A DNA stretch of 64,000 nucleotides, from NCBI GenBank assembly GCA_964346275.1, contig CAYFUR010000003.1, forward strand, positions 69,819 to 133,818. The letters are read 5' to 3'. Below are positions 27,140-35,318 of the stretch, in pieces. The notes beneath the pieces were generated by a model. It saw only the letters and a program-made list of their open reading frames with translations. It ran no database searches and was not told where the DNA came from. The position numbers and the translations under genes are program-made. Source of the stretch: CAYFUR01 sp964346275. GTDB taxonomy: Bacteria; Sumerlaeota; Sumerlaeia; SLMS01. Numbering within the stretch: position 1 is the stretch's first letter; each line of letters begins with the position of its first letter.

Positions 27140-27400
27140 TCAGACGCTTTCGATAGCCTGGATGACGAGGGGGCGAAGCTCGGACCATTCAGCCGATGGA
27201 TCCTTGGTCACCGTTACGAAATCGTTCAGCAGAAACACGGAGACGATTGCATCGACTTCATAGACCGCCTCGGCGATCGGATGATCGGAGGCGTTCTCCT
27301 TCTTGATCGTTTTCGATCCGGAATCGAGGGTCTTGCCCTCGATGGTAAACTTCATGGCGTTTTCATTCGGTGTGGGTTCTGCCAGAACAACCTTCGGCAT
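27140..27400 (-). CDS. Stand-alone Nfu/NifU N-terminal domain protein
   Basis: This 86-residue protein consists only of the Nfu_N domain: 'EPTPNENAMKFTIEG', 'HPIAEAVYEVDAIVSVFLLNDFVTVTKDPSAEWSEL'. Full Nfu proteins join this to a CxxC iron-sulphur scaffold domain, which is absent here. The domain is thought to aid targeting or interaction in Fe-S cluster delivery. It sits tail to tail with miaB, which needs two 4Fe-4S clusters; its stop codon directly abuts the miaB stop. A functional link is suggestive but unproven. Confidence 0.85.
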   Translation of the reverse strand: MPKVVLAEPTPNENAMKFTIEGKTLDSGSKTIKKENASDHPIAEAVYEVDAIVSVFLLNDFVTVTKDPSAEWSELRPLVIQAIESV

Positions 27401-27569
27401 CGGAAACTCCTGAGCGGGAATCGAATTTCATTGAAGAAGGAGCAACCCCCGGGCCCGGCCACAAGGGGGCAAAGGCGCCAGCAGTCCCCTGAATCGCGCG
27501 GGCCGGGCTGACTTGGCCCATGGATTGCCCTCTATCTGGCCAGATTGAACGAAAAGGGGAGCAAAAGCC

Positions 27570-27755
27570 TTGAACGCACCAAATTCATCGCGAAATCACA
27601 AATGGCATGACGTGAATCCGCGGTTGTATGATCGCCTGAACGCCCTCTGCTCGGTTATCCTGGGGATTGTCCTGATCGCAACGGCGCTCCTGGCGGTGCA
27701 GCCGAGCATGAACCCCGATCTGCCGCAGTATAATCAGGTCGAAACCCCACAATAA
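27570..27755 (+). CDS. Small single-span membrane protein, unknown function
   Basis: This 61-residue reading frame starts at TTG 27570, with AAGGGGAG eight bases upstream, which is the main reason to believe it. The sequence has a charged N-terminus (RNHKWHDVNPRLYDRLN), one hydrophobic span (about 26-44, SVILGIVLIATALLAV) and a short polar tail. It precedes the pseudopilin gene in the same orientation by about 90 bases. I do not recognise a family. Confidence 0.5.
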   Translation: MNAPNSSRNHKWHDVNPRLYDRLNALCSVILGIVLIATALLAVQPSMNPDLPQYNQVETPQ

Positions 27756-27843
27756 ATCGAGCCTTCGGGTGGGAATCGGCTTGGCCTCGCAGCCCGCCGT
27801 TCCTATCCTGGGAATCATTGACGGAAACTGGAGGCAAAGAACG

Positions 27844-28275
27844 TTGATTAACCGCTCGCGGAGAAACTCCAAAAAAGCATTCACCTTCCTCGAAATCATG
27901 TTCGTGGTGGTGATTATCGGAATTCTGCTGGCTCTCGTCGGCCCCCGCCTTGTCGGCCGCACGCAGAAAGCCCGTATTCAGGCCAGCAAAGCGCAGCTCA
28001 AAAGCCTGGAAACAGCCATCAAGACATTCGAAATGGACACCGGCACCTTCCCCGAACGGCTGGAAGATCTGATCGACAGGCCGTCTGAACTGGAAGAGTC
28101 CTGGGATGGCCCCTACGTCGATTCCGATGTTGTTCCCACAGATGCCTGGAATGAAGATTATGAATACGAGTATCCTGGCGACGAGAACGAGAATGGATTC
28201 GACCTGTGGTCCAAGGGTCCGGACCGCGAGTCCAACACCGAGGACGATATTCCCAATTGGACAAAGGGCAGATAA
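27844..28275 (+). CDS. GspG-like type II pseudopilin
   Basis: This 143-residue protein has a class III prepilin leader (MINRSRRNSKKA) before Phe13, with the conserved glutamate at mature position +5 (Glu17). The hydrophobic helix reads FVVVIIGILLALVGPRL. The C-terminal domain has the GspG pattern 'LKSLETAIKTFEMDTGTFPERLEDLID', then WDGPY and FDLWSKGPD. GspG is the major pseudopilin of type II secretion. Residue -1 of the cleavage site is Ala, where Gly is nearly invariant. The start is TTG 27844 with GGAGG nine bases upstream. No other secretion gene is adjacent, so it may serve a dispersed system. Confidence 0.88.
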   Translation: MINRSRRNSKKAFTFLEIMFVVVIIGILLALVGPRLVGRTQKARIQASKAQLKSLETAIKTFEMDTGTFPERLEDLIDRPSELEESWDGPYVDSDVVPTDAWNEDYEYEYPGDENENGFDLWSKGPDRESNTEDDIPNWTKGR

Positions 28276-28437
28276 AGCGATCTGCCATGGATTCTCCGGC
28301 GGCGCCGCGGTTTCTCCACCGGGCGCCGCCTTTCCTTTTGCAAATTCCGTTTTGGTCTTTGAGGCCCCTGTGCCATCGCCCCCATGAATGACTTCCAGCC
28401 GGTCTATGTCGGAAACCCCAGGGAGAAGAAAGGTTCC

Positions 28438-29268
28438 ATGAGCGAAACAATCGCCTCCATGCGCATGCTTGACGAAGCAGCAGCGTCCGTCCGGGAAAAG
28501 CTGGGCGAAATTCCTTCGATCCTGGTCGTTGCGGGAAGCGGCCTGGGTGGATTCGCGGGAACGCTCGACGACGCACAAGAAGTTTCCTATACGGAACTGA
28601 AGCATTTCCCGGCAAGCACCGTGGTTGGCCATGCGGGAAAACTGGTTAAGGGCAAGTGCGCCGGCAAGCCGATCATCGTGATGAGCGGACGCAAGCACCT
28701 CTACGAGGGCGTCGAAGCCCACGAGGCTGTGCGGGCCCTCAGAGCCTTGATCCACGGCGGCGTCAAGACGGTGATTCTTTCCAACGCGGCCGGCGGCATG
28801 AACATGCAGTTCCAGGTCGGCGACTTGATGTTGATCAGCGACCATATCAACAACATGAACCGCAATCCCCTGCTCGGTCCGAATCTGGACGAGTTGGGTC
28901 CGCGGTTCCCGGATATGAGCAACCCCTACGACCGGGATCTTCGCCAGGTTGCGCGCGAGGCGGCCCTCTCTCAGGGCATCACGCTGCGCGAGGGGGTTTA
29001 TTTAGGCAATTTAGGACCAACCTATGAGACCCAGGCGGAAGTCAGGATGTGGCGGCAGTTTGCCGACGCCGTCGGAATGAGCACGGTGCCGGAAAACCTC
29101 GCGGCGGTCCATGCCGGGGCTCGAGTGCTGGGAATTTCACTCATCACGAACTCCCTGGTCCACTCGACGGACAAAGAAACGACCCACGAGGAAGTGATGG
29201 AAACGGGCCGGCAGGCCGGCGAGAAATTCAACCACCTGGTAACGGAGATTATCCGGCGCCTGGACTAA
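28438..29268 (+). CDS. Purine-nucleoside phosphorylase, trimeric (PunA/DeoD class II) type
   Basis: This 276-residue enzyme cleaves purine (deoxy)nucleosides with phosphate to base and (deoxy)ribose-1-phosphate. Landmarks are the phosphate loop GSGLGG (33-38), GRKHLYEG (84-91), NAAGG (116-120), GPTYET (193-198), GMSTVPE (213-219), Asn238 in LITNS and His250 in TTHEEV. The last two are the residues that select inosine and guanosine in the mammalian enzyme. ATG 28438 has AAAGG just upstream; a longer frame starts at 28384. The ABC operon begins 24 bases after the stop, perhaps sharing transcripts. Confidence 0.94.
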   Translation: MSETIASMRMLDEAAASVREKLGEIPSILVVAGSGLGGFAGTLDDAQEVSYTELKHFPASTVVGHAGKLVKGKCAGKPIIVMSGRKHLYEGVEAHEAVRALRALIHGGVKTVILSNAAGGMNMQFQVGDLMLISDHINNMNRNPLLGPNLDELGPRFPDMSNPYDRDLRQVAREAALSQGITLREGVYLGNLGPTYETQAEVRMWRQFADAVGMSTVPENLAAVHAGARVLGISLITNSLVHSTDKETTHEEVMETGRQAGEKFNHLVTEIIRRLD

Positions 29269-29292
29269 GGGCTCGGAACGAATCGATTCCGC

Positions 29293-30213
29293 ATGATAGA
29301 AGTCGATAATCTGACGAAATATTACGGTCCCACGCGCTCCATTGAAGACGTAACTTTTTCCGTGGAGAAGGGCGAGGTGCTTGGATTCCTGGGCCCGAAC
29401 GGCGCCGGGAAATCGACAACCATGCGTCTGCTGGTTGGACTGAGCCGCCCCACGGCGGGAAGCGCCCGGATTGCCGGTCACGATATCCAGGAAGGGCACG
29501 ATGCGATCCGCAAGATGATCGGCTATTTGCCCGAGCAGGCTCCGCTCTACGGGGATATGACGCTTGGCGCCTACCTGCGCTTCATGGCAGGGATCAAAGG
29601 CGTTCCCATGGGCCAGACGCGCCGCGAGATGGAGCGCACGACGGAACTGGTGAACCTTGAGAAAGATCGCAAGCGCCTGCTGCGCAATCTTTCCAAAGGC
29701 ACGCGCCAGCGGGCCGCCATCGCCCAGGCCCTTCTCGGCGACCCGCAGATCCTTATCCTCGACGAGCCCACCATCGGCCTGGATCCCTCGCAAATCAACG
29801 ACATCCGCAATCTCGTGAGAAGCATGCGGGGCGAGCGCACCGTGCTCCTCTCGACACACATCCTGCCAGAGGTCGAGATGATTTGCTCGCGGGTGGTGAT
29901 CATATCCGCCGGACGCATCGCCGTGCAGGGAACACCGGAAGAGCTGGCGCAGCGCGAGGATCCGCAATTTCATATTGTTGTGCGCGGAGAGCGGAAGAAG
30001 CTGGAAGAGATTCTCTCGAAATACGGCGAGGCAAGAATGGAAGAGCAAGACAACCGCCTGATCGCGACGATCCCGGCTCCCGGGGAACAGCAGCGCCCTG
30101 AGCTGGCGCGGCAGCTCGTTGAGGCAGGGATGGAGCTGCATGAGTTCCACCTGGCCCGGGTCCGCCTGGAGGACGTCTTTCTCCGATCCACCGCGAGGCC
30201 CGCGAAAGAATGA
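29293..30213 (+). CDS. ABC transporter ATP-binding protein (GldA-like)
   Basis: This 306-residue ATPase has Walker A GPNGAGKST, signature LSKGTRQR, Walker B ILILDEPTIGLDP and the switch STHIL, with a C-terminal extension typical of GldA/CcmA-like ABC-2 partners. It heads a four-gene unit in which its stop overlaps the permease start by four bases (ATGA). In Bacteroidetes the GldA/F/G complex supports gliding and type IX secretion. Outside that phylum the same trio is widespread and uncharacterised. It energises the GldF-like permease; the substrate is unknown. Confidence 0.92.
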   Translation: MIEVDNLTKYYGPTRSIEDVTFSVEKGEVLGFLGPNGAGKSTTMRLLVGLSRPTAGSARIAGHDIQEGHDAIRKMIGYLPEQAPLYGDMTLGAYLRFMAGIKGVPMGQTRREMERTTELVNLEKDRKRLLRNLSKGTRQRAAIAQALLGDPQILILDEPTIGLDPSQINDIRNLVRSMRGERTVLLSTHILPEVEMICSRVVIISAGRIAVQGTPEELAQREDPQFHIVVRGERKKLEEILSKYGEARMEEQDNRLIATIPAPGEQQRPELARQLVEAGMELHEFHLARVRLEDVFLRSTARPAKE

Positions 30214-30971
30214 CCGGATTCCTGCGCCAGACCTCTCTTGTCTTCCGCCGCGAGCTGGGCAGCCTGCTTACGCTCCCGCTCTTCTATATTCTGACAGGGA
30301 TTTTCTTCCTCCTCGGCGCGATGATCTATCTCGTCATGCTCATAGAGTTCGCCCGCGGCGCAGAAGGAATGAGCGTCAATGTCACCGATTCCGTCGTCCG
30401 GCCCACCTTCCACAGCATCCATTTCTTTTTACTCTTCCAGATCCCCCTGATCACCATGCGGGTTTTTGCCGAGGATCGCGCCCTGGGAATGCTCGACCTT
30501 TTTCAGACCATGCCGATCAAGGATTGGGCCCTGCTGCTGGGCAAATTCTTCGGCGCCCTGGCGGGTATCGGGGTCTATATTGTCCTGACGATTTCCTTTC
30601 CGATCACGACAGCAATGCTGGGCGAAGTGGAATGGCCCGTGGTCATCGGCAGCATTATCGTGCTGTTTCTCAGTGCGGGCGCATATACAGCGGTGGGGCT
30701 TTTCTTCAGTGCCCTGACGGAATCGCAGGTTGTCGCGGCGGTTTTGAGCTACGTCACGATATTCCTCCTGGCCTTCGGGCAATACTTTGCCGAGGGATGG
30801 CAGATCCTGCCGCTCCAGCAGGCGCTCCGCCACTTCACCGTCAGCGAGCACGTCTCCTCGATCCTGGCTGGAAACATCGCCCCGATGAATATCGTCTATT
30901 TCTTCGCGCTGGCGGCGATTTTCCTGTTCTGCACGGCGCGCAGTCTTGAATCCCGCAGGTGGAGAGCATAA
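30210..30971 (+). CDS. ABC-2 type permease (GldF-like)
   Basis: This 253-residue protein has six predicted spans. The opening 'RQTSLVFRRELGSLLTLPLFYILTGIFFLLGAMIY' and the internal 'RVFAEDRALGMLDLFQTMPIKDW' are characteristic of GldF and related ABC-2 permeases. It forms the membrane pore or mechanotransmission part with the upstream ATPase. ATGA coupling upstream and a 3-base gap to the GldG-like gene show one operon. Confidence 0.9.
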   Translation: MTGFLRQTSLVFRRELGSLLTLPLFYILTGIFFLLGAMIYLVMLIEFARGAEGMSVNVTDSVVRPTFHSIHFFLLFQIPLITMRVFAEDRALGMLDLFQTMPIKDWALLLGKFFGALAGIGVYIVLTISFPITTAMLGEVEWPVVIGSIIVLFLSAGAYTAVGLFFSALTESQVVAAVLSYVTIFLLAFGQYFAEGWQILPLQQALRHFTVSEHVSSILAGNIAPMNIVYFFALAAIFLFCTARSLESRRWRA

Positions 30972-30974
30972 TCC

Positions 30975-32567
30975 ATGGCGCAAGGCCGGAAACAACGCAC
31001 CGCCTCCTCAACGATCCTTCGCATGACTCCGATCATTCTGGGGCTGTTGGGAACCGTTGCCGCCTTCGCGCTGGCCGCTATCGCGGGACAGTTCCTCCAA
31101 TGGCATTACGCCCTTGGCGGGCTTTCCATCGCCAGCATCCTGGGCGGCCTCCTCTGGCTTCAGGACGTGAAATGGAAGATCGCCATTTCCACCCTTGTCT
31201 ATACCATCTTCTTCATCGTTTGCGTTGGCCTGGTCTATTTGATTTCCGCCAACCGCCCGGGCCGGTTCGACATCACCCAGAACAAGATGCACACCCTGTC
31301 GCCCCAGACGCAGAACCTGCTCGCGAACCTGCCGTCCGATCAGTCGATCCTGATCCAGGCTTTCTACCCGCTCGCGGAGCACCTGACGATCCAGCGCTTT
31401 CTCAATAACTATGCGCGCTTCGCCCCCCAGATCGATTACGAGCTATACGACCCAGCCCGCGATATCGGCCAGATGACCGACACGGAGGTGCGCATCCAAC
31501 CCGGCGACGTCATCCTGACATTGCGCAACCAGCAGGACGAGGTGGTCCGCCAGGAGGTTGCCCAACTCGGAGATCAGGATATGAAGCGAGAGCACCTCCT
31601 CAGCAATGCCATCGCCCGCCTGATCCACACGGAAGAAGGAGTTGTCTATTTCCTCCAGGGACACGGCGAAAAGAAACTCGACGATTCAGACGAAGGATTC
31701 AGCAAACTCGCCGAGCAAATCAGCGCCATGGCGTATCCCGTCGAGCCCCTCCGCCTTCTGCAGGAACAGGCCGTCCCCCAGGATGCCATGGCCATTGTGA
31801 TTGCCGGTCCGGCCTTTGACGTCTTCGATCCCGAGCGCGAAATGCTCATGCAATATCTCGAAGAGGGCGGCAAACTCGTCCTGCTCCTCGATCCCCATGT
31901 CGAAGGAGAGACCAAGTTCCCGAATATCGAAGAGCTGCTGGCCAATACGGGCGTTCGTGCTCCCAATCGGCTGATCGTCGATCCCATCAGTGTCAATGCC
32001 TCAAACTCCTCCTTCACACCAGTTGTCCGCGTGACGGATCACGCCATCGGGGAAGCCTCGAACCAGAAGCCATTTCTTTTGAACCAGGCCCGGCCGCTTG
32101 AGATCCGCGACGAGGCGCCGGGCGGAACACGCGTCACGGCGCTGTTGATGACACACGAGCGCGTCTGGACGGAAACCTTTGGTGATATACGCAGCGTCCG
32201 GCGCCCCCAGCCGCCGGAAGACTCCTCGGCCATCGGGCAGTTGCAAACCGCCTATGCTTCGGAAAGGCCATCGGAAGGCGGCCGGCACGGAGAGACCATG
32301 CGCGCCGTGGTGATTGGTGATTCCGATGCCTTCATGAACCAGCACATCGAAAGCAACGGCGGCGCGGCGAGCTTCTTTCTGAACTCAATCGCCTGGCTGC
32401 CCGAGCGGCGCGAAATGCTGTATATCAAGCCGCGTGTTTTTGAAAGCACGCCTGTCACGCTGAATAAATCGCAATACTGGACGCTCTTTGGCCTCTTCAT
32501 GGCATTCGGCGCCGCCTTCACACTCGGCGGCACGGCCTGGGCTCTGGCGAGAAGGAGGATGAAGTGA
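30975..32567 (+). CDS. GldG-family ABC transporter auxiliary protein
   Basis: The protein has 530 residues. Three N-terminal spans (within about 15-95) are followed by the family signature 'RFDITQNKMHTLSPQTQNLLANL'. A large periplasmic region follows with a ThuA-like fold ('VVYFLQGHGEKKL', 'IVIAGPAFDVFDPEREMLMQYLEEGGKLVLLLDP'). A last span sits near 505-525 with an Arg/Lys-rich tail. GldG proteins accompany GldF-type permeases and may gate or deliver substrates. The stop overlaps the DUF4340 start by four bases. Confidence 0.9.
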   Translation: MAQGRKQRTASSTILRMTPIILGLLGTVAAFALAAIAGQFLQWHYALGGLSIASILGGLLWLQDVKWKIAISTLVYTIFFIVCVGLVYLISANRPGRFDITQNKMHTLSPQTQNLLANLPSDQSILIQAFYPLAEHLTIQRFLNNYARFAPQIDYELYDPARDIGQMTDTEVRIQPGDVILTLRNQQDEVVRQEVAQLGDQDMKREHLLSNAIARLIHTEEGVVYFLQGHGEKKLDDSDEGFSKLAEQISAMAYPVEPLRLLQEQAVPQDAMAIVIAGPAFDVFDPEREMLMQYLEEGGKLVLLLDPHVEGETKFPNIEELLANTGVRAPNRLIVDPISVNASNSSFTPVVRVTDHAIGEASNQKPFLLNQARPLEIRDEAPGGTRVTALLMTHERVWTETFGDIRSVRRPQPPEDSSAIGQLQTAYASERPSEGGRHGETMRAVVIGDSDAFMNQHIESNGGAASFFLNSIAWLPERREMLYIKPRVFESTPVTLNKSQYWTLFGLFMAFGAAFTLGGTAWALARRRMK

Positions 32568-34351
32568 AACTCTATCGCCCGATTCTCGCCATACTCGCCG
32601 CGATCGCGCTGTTCGTTTTCTATCAGTGGGACGTGGAGCGCGTAGAAACCTCCCGCATGGCGGACCTGCAGGGCCAGCGCGTCCTCTTCCAGGATCCCCT
32701 GAAGGCCGTCGCCCTGGAATTCCAGAGCGAGAAAGGCACGGTCCGCCTGGAACGGAATGATCCAACAAGCCGCTGGCAAATCACCGAACCAGTCGATGCG
32801 CCCGCAAACGAATCCATCGTGAATGCTTATCTCGAGAATCTGCGTGGAGCAAAGCGCCAGGCGCGCTTTCCGGCGGAAGACCTCCCCCAGTATGGCCTGG
32901 ATTCCCCCGCCCGGCAGGTGGCTCTCACCACGGAGGCCGGGGACGGCCGGAAAACACAGAACCTGCTCTTTGGCAGCCAGCCCGCCGAATTCGGCAATGT
33001 CTATGCGCTCGTCGAAGGGGAAGAGGAAATCTTTACCGTTTCCGAGTGGCTCTATAACCAGTCCGCCAAAACTGTCCGGGATTTGCGGGACCGCTCGATC
33101 CTCCAGGAAAACATCGCCCGAGCTACCAGCTATACAGTCGAAACGCCTCGCCATCAATTCCGCCTTGAGCGCGAGGGGCAGACATCAACGGACTGGCGCC
33201 TGGTGCGGGAAAACGCCCCGCCGATCCCCGCGGACCGGACCATCGTCGATCGCCTCCAGTCGACCCTCAGCCAGGGAAGTTTCCTGCAGGTTATCGACGA
33301 CCCGACAACTCCGGTCGCGCAGCTTGGATTTGAGAGGCCGGCGCTTGTCTTCAAGACGAACGAGGAGGAGATCGTATCCCTCGGCAGCCGCGTGCCGGAA
33401 ACCGAGCAGTTCTATGCCCAGGCAGCAGGAAGGCTTGGCATCGTCTCCGCCGGGCTGTTTGCCGATTTCTTCCGCCACCCGCTGGAATGGGGAACAAAGC
33501 GTTTCGTCTGGATGGAGCAGGAGAAAATCCAGCAGATCGAGACCCAATCGGGCGACAACCAGATGACCCTGATGAAGCAGGACGACGGCTGGATTCTTGT
33601 CGAGTCTCCCGGGGTCGAAGTGCGCAAGGACCGGCTTCAGGACTTCATCGATGGCCTGCTTTCCTTTTCCGCCGTGGGGCTCGTGAAGCCGTATCTGTCC
33701 CCGGATGCGTATATCGATTATGGGATCGTGGACCAGAGCTATCGCGTGAAGGTGACCAACGCTGACGGCAGCAACCAGGGATTCCGGTTTGGCCGGGGCG
33801 ACTCTCAACGCGGCGTGATCTATGCCCTGCGCGAACAGGACTCCTCGCTTTGGGAGGTGGACTTTCGTGCGCAAAAGCGCGTCTATAAATTCCGGTCCGA
33901 CCTGGAAGAGCGCCGTATGATCCCGAACCTGGCTGAACGGACTCACCGCCTGGAGCTGGAAACAGAGGAAGGCGTGATCAGCCTGGAGCGCACGGCCAGC
34001 GCCTGGGAATTGAAACTTCCGGAAAAGAGCCCGCTGGTGATTTCATCGCCGCAAGTCCAGGCGATGCTCCGTGCCTTCGAAGGCCTGGAAGTCCGAAGCG
34101 AGCTATACACCCGGGATCAGAAAACCGGCGACCTGGCGTTTCGTCTCTATGAGAAGGATTCCAGCCAGCCCTATCGGACTCTTGAGCTGATCGCGAAAGA
34201 AGAAGACACCGTTCAGTTTCAAACGCAGGGGAAAATCGTGGAGGTTTCCCGCCGGCAATACGAACCGCTGGAACAGATGATCGCCCAGTTGGTCTTGCTC
34301 TCTCGGCAGGAAGGGCCTCCCGCGGCGGGAGAATTCGGCCAGCGGAATTAA
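32564..34351 (+). CDS. DUF4340 domain envelope protein
   Basis: This 595-residue protein has one N-terminal span (about 6-20, signal-anchor type). A long periplasmic region follows, built of repeated beta-rich units with the pattern 'ALEFQSEKGTVRLERNDPTSRWQITEPVDAPAN', which recurs as 'QIETQSGDNQMTLMKQDDGWILVESPG' and 'HRLELETEEGVISLERTASAWELKLPE'. DUF4340 proteins are encoded after GldG homologues in many phyla. They probably form an extracytoplasmic scaffold for the ABC complex; the function is not established. The start overlaps gldG by ATGA, and the stop interlocks with convergent yaaA. Confidence 0.9.
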   Translation: MKLYRPILAILAAIALFVFYQWDVERVETSRMADLQGQRVLFQDPLKAVALEFQSEKGTVRLERNDPTSRWQITEPVDAPANESIVNAYLENLRGAKRQARFPAEDLPQYGLDSPARQVALTTEAGDGRKTQNLLFGSQPAEFGNVYALVEGEEEIFTVSEWLYNQSAKTVRDLRDRSILQENIARATSYTVETPRHQFRLEREGQTSTDWRLVRENAPPIPADRTIVDRLQSTLSQGSFLQVIDDPTTPVAQLGFERPALVFKTNEEEIVSLGSRVPETEQFYAQAAGRLGIVSAGLFADFFRHPLEWGTKRFVWMEQEKIQQIETQSGDNQMTLMKQDDGWILVESPGVEVRKDRLQDFIDGLLSFSAVGLVKPYLSPDAYIDYGIVDQSYRVKVTNADGSNQGFRFGRGDSQRGVIYALREQDSSLWEVDFRAQKRVYKFRSDLEERRMIPNLAERTHRLELETEEGVISLERTASAWELKLPEKSPLVISSPQVQAMLRAFEGLEVRSELYTRDQKTGDLAFRLYEKDSSQPYRTLELIAKEEDTVQFQTQGKIVEVSRRQYEPLEQMIAQLVLLSRQEGPPAAGEFGQRN

Positions 34352-35160
34352 TCCGCGGCAAAAACGAGCAGCGAGCCGTCCTTTTTGGTTACGCTCAGGT
34401 CGCGCAAGAACCGGTAACCGTCATTATGCGTAAAATCCCAAAGCTCCGATGGTTGGCGGGCGTTGCGCTCCAACAAATGGCGAATCAATGCCCCCTTCAA
34501 CGCTTTCGAATGATGGCTGATGGTCTTATACTCCGCGACCCCGCTGCGCACCACGCGCTTCACAAATTTCACCTGGTGGCGTGCCTTCAATTCCCCGGAA
34601 TTATCCCAGACGCGGCGATGCTGGTCGGGCAAGAGGTCCCAGACGACTTTTCCGCGCACCTCTTGTCGAAGAACTTCGCTCAGTGGACGGCGCCAGAAAG
34701 TCGCCAGCTTGCCGACGGCTCCTCCCAGGTTTGTGCTGATCTTCAGCTTGTAGGGTGGCAAATAATCGGTCGGCCGAACCAGGCCAAAGAGCCCGCTCAT
34801 GATCAAGGTATTCTTATCGAAAAGCTTTTTCTCTGCCGGCTTCAGACTGCAATAATCCAGGGCGTCGTACATCACCCCCTGGTACAGGTTGCGCGCCGGC
34901 ATTGTCGGGCTTTCAAGCAGGGAGCGATTCGCTTCCAGCGCCGCTGTCAGCGAATCTCCGCTCAGCTCAAAAACTTTTTCCAGGCCAATTCCGCGTTCGA
35001 GAACAGCTTGCAGCTGTTCGAAGAGAATCCCCCGATAGGGATCCAGCTCCTTGAGGGAATTGTACTTTGACTTCTTCCGCGCTGAATCATAGATGGGCCC
35101 CTTCGAAGGCGGTTTCGCCTTTGTCTCCGAGGGAGGAAGGAGCAGAATCCAGTCACTCAT
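34348..35160 (-). CDS. yaaA: YaaA family peroxide-stress protein
   Basis: This 270-residue protein has the DUF328/UPF0246 landmarks: LLPPSETKAK at the start, SPTMPARNLYQGVMYDALDY, and LIMSGLFGLVRPTDYLPPYKLKIST. In Escherichia coli YaaA lowers free intracellular iron and limits DNA damage during peroxide stress, and the fold binds DNA. GGAG lies about 11 bases before the ATG. It is divergent from the SurA-like gene and convergent with DUF4340 (four-base stop overlap). The C-terminal part is divergent, with SHHSKALKGALIRHLL in place of the usual C-terminal motif. Confidence 0.9.
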   Translation of the reverse strand: MSDWILLLPPSETKAKPPSKGPIYDSARKKSKYNSLKELDPYRGILFEQLQAVLERGIGLEKVFELSGDSLTAALEANRSLLESPTMPARNLYQGVMYDALDYCSLKPAEKKLFDKNTLIMSGLFGLVRPTDYLPPYKLKISTNLGGAVGKLATFWRRPLSEVLRQEVRGKVVWDLLPDQHRRVWDNSGELKARHQVKFVKRVVRSGVAEYKTISHHSKALKGALIRHLLERNARQPSELWDFTHNDGYRFLRDLSVTKKDGSLLVFAAD

Positions 35161-35318
35161 GGCAGCAGGACTCCGAGAGCATGGATGCCCGCCGAAGGTG
35201 GGCTACGAACCCCGTCATACTCGGATTTCGTAAAGTAAGAAACCCTAGCTCCGGCGTTTATTGGAGTCAACTGGACGATTCAAACTCTGCGGGAAGGAAG
35301 CCACGGACCACGATTCCG

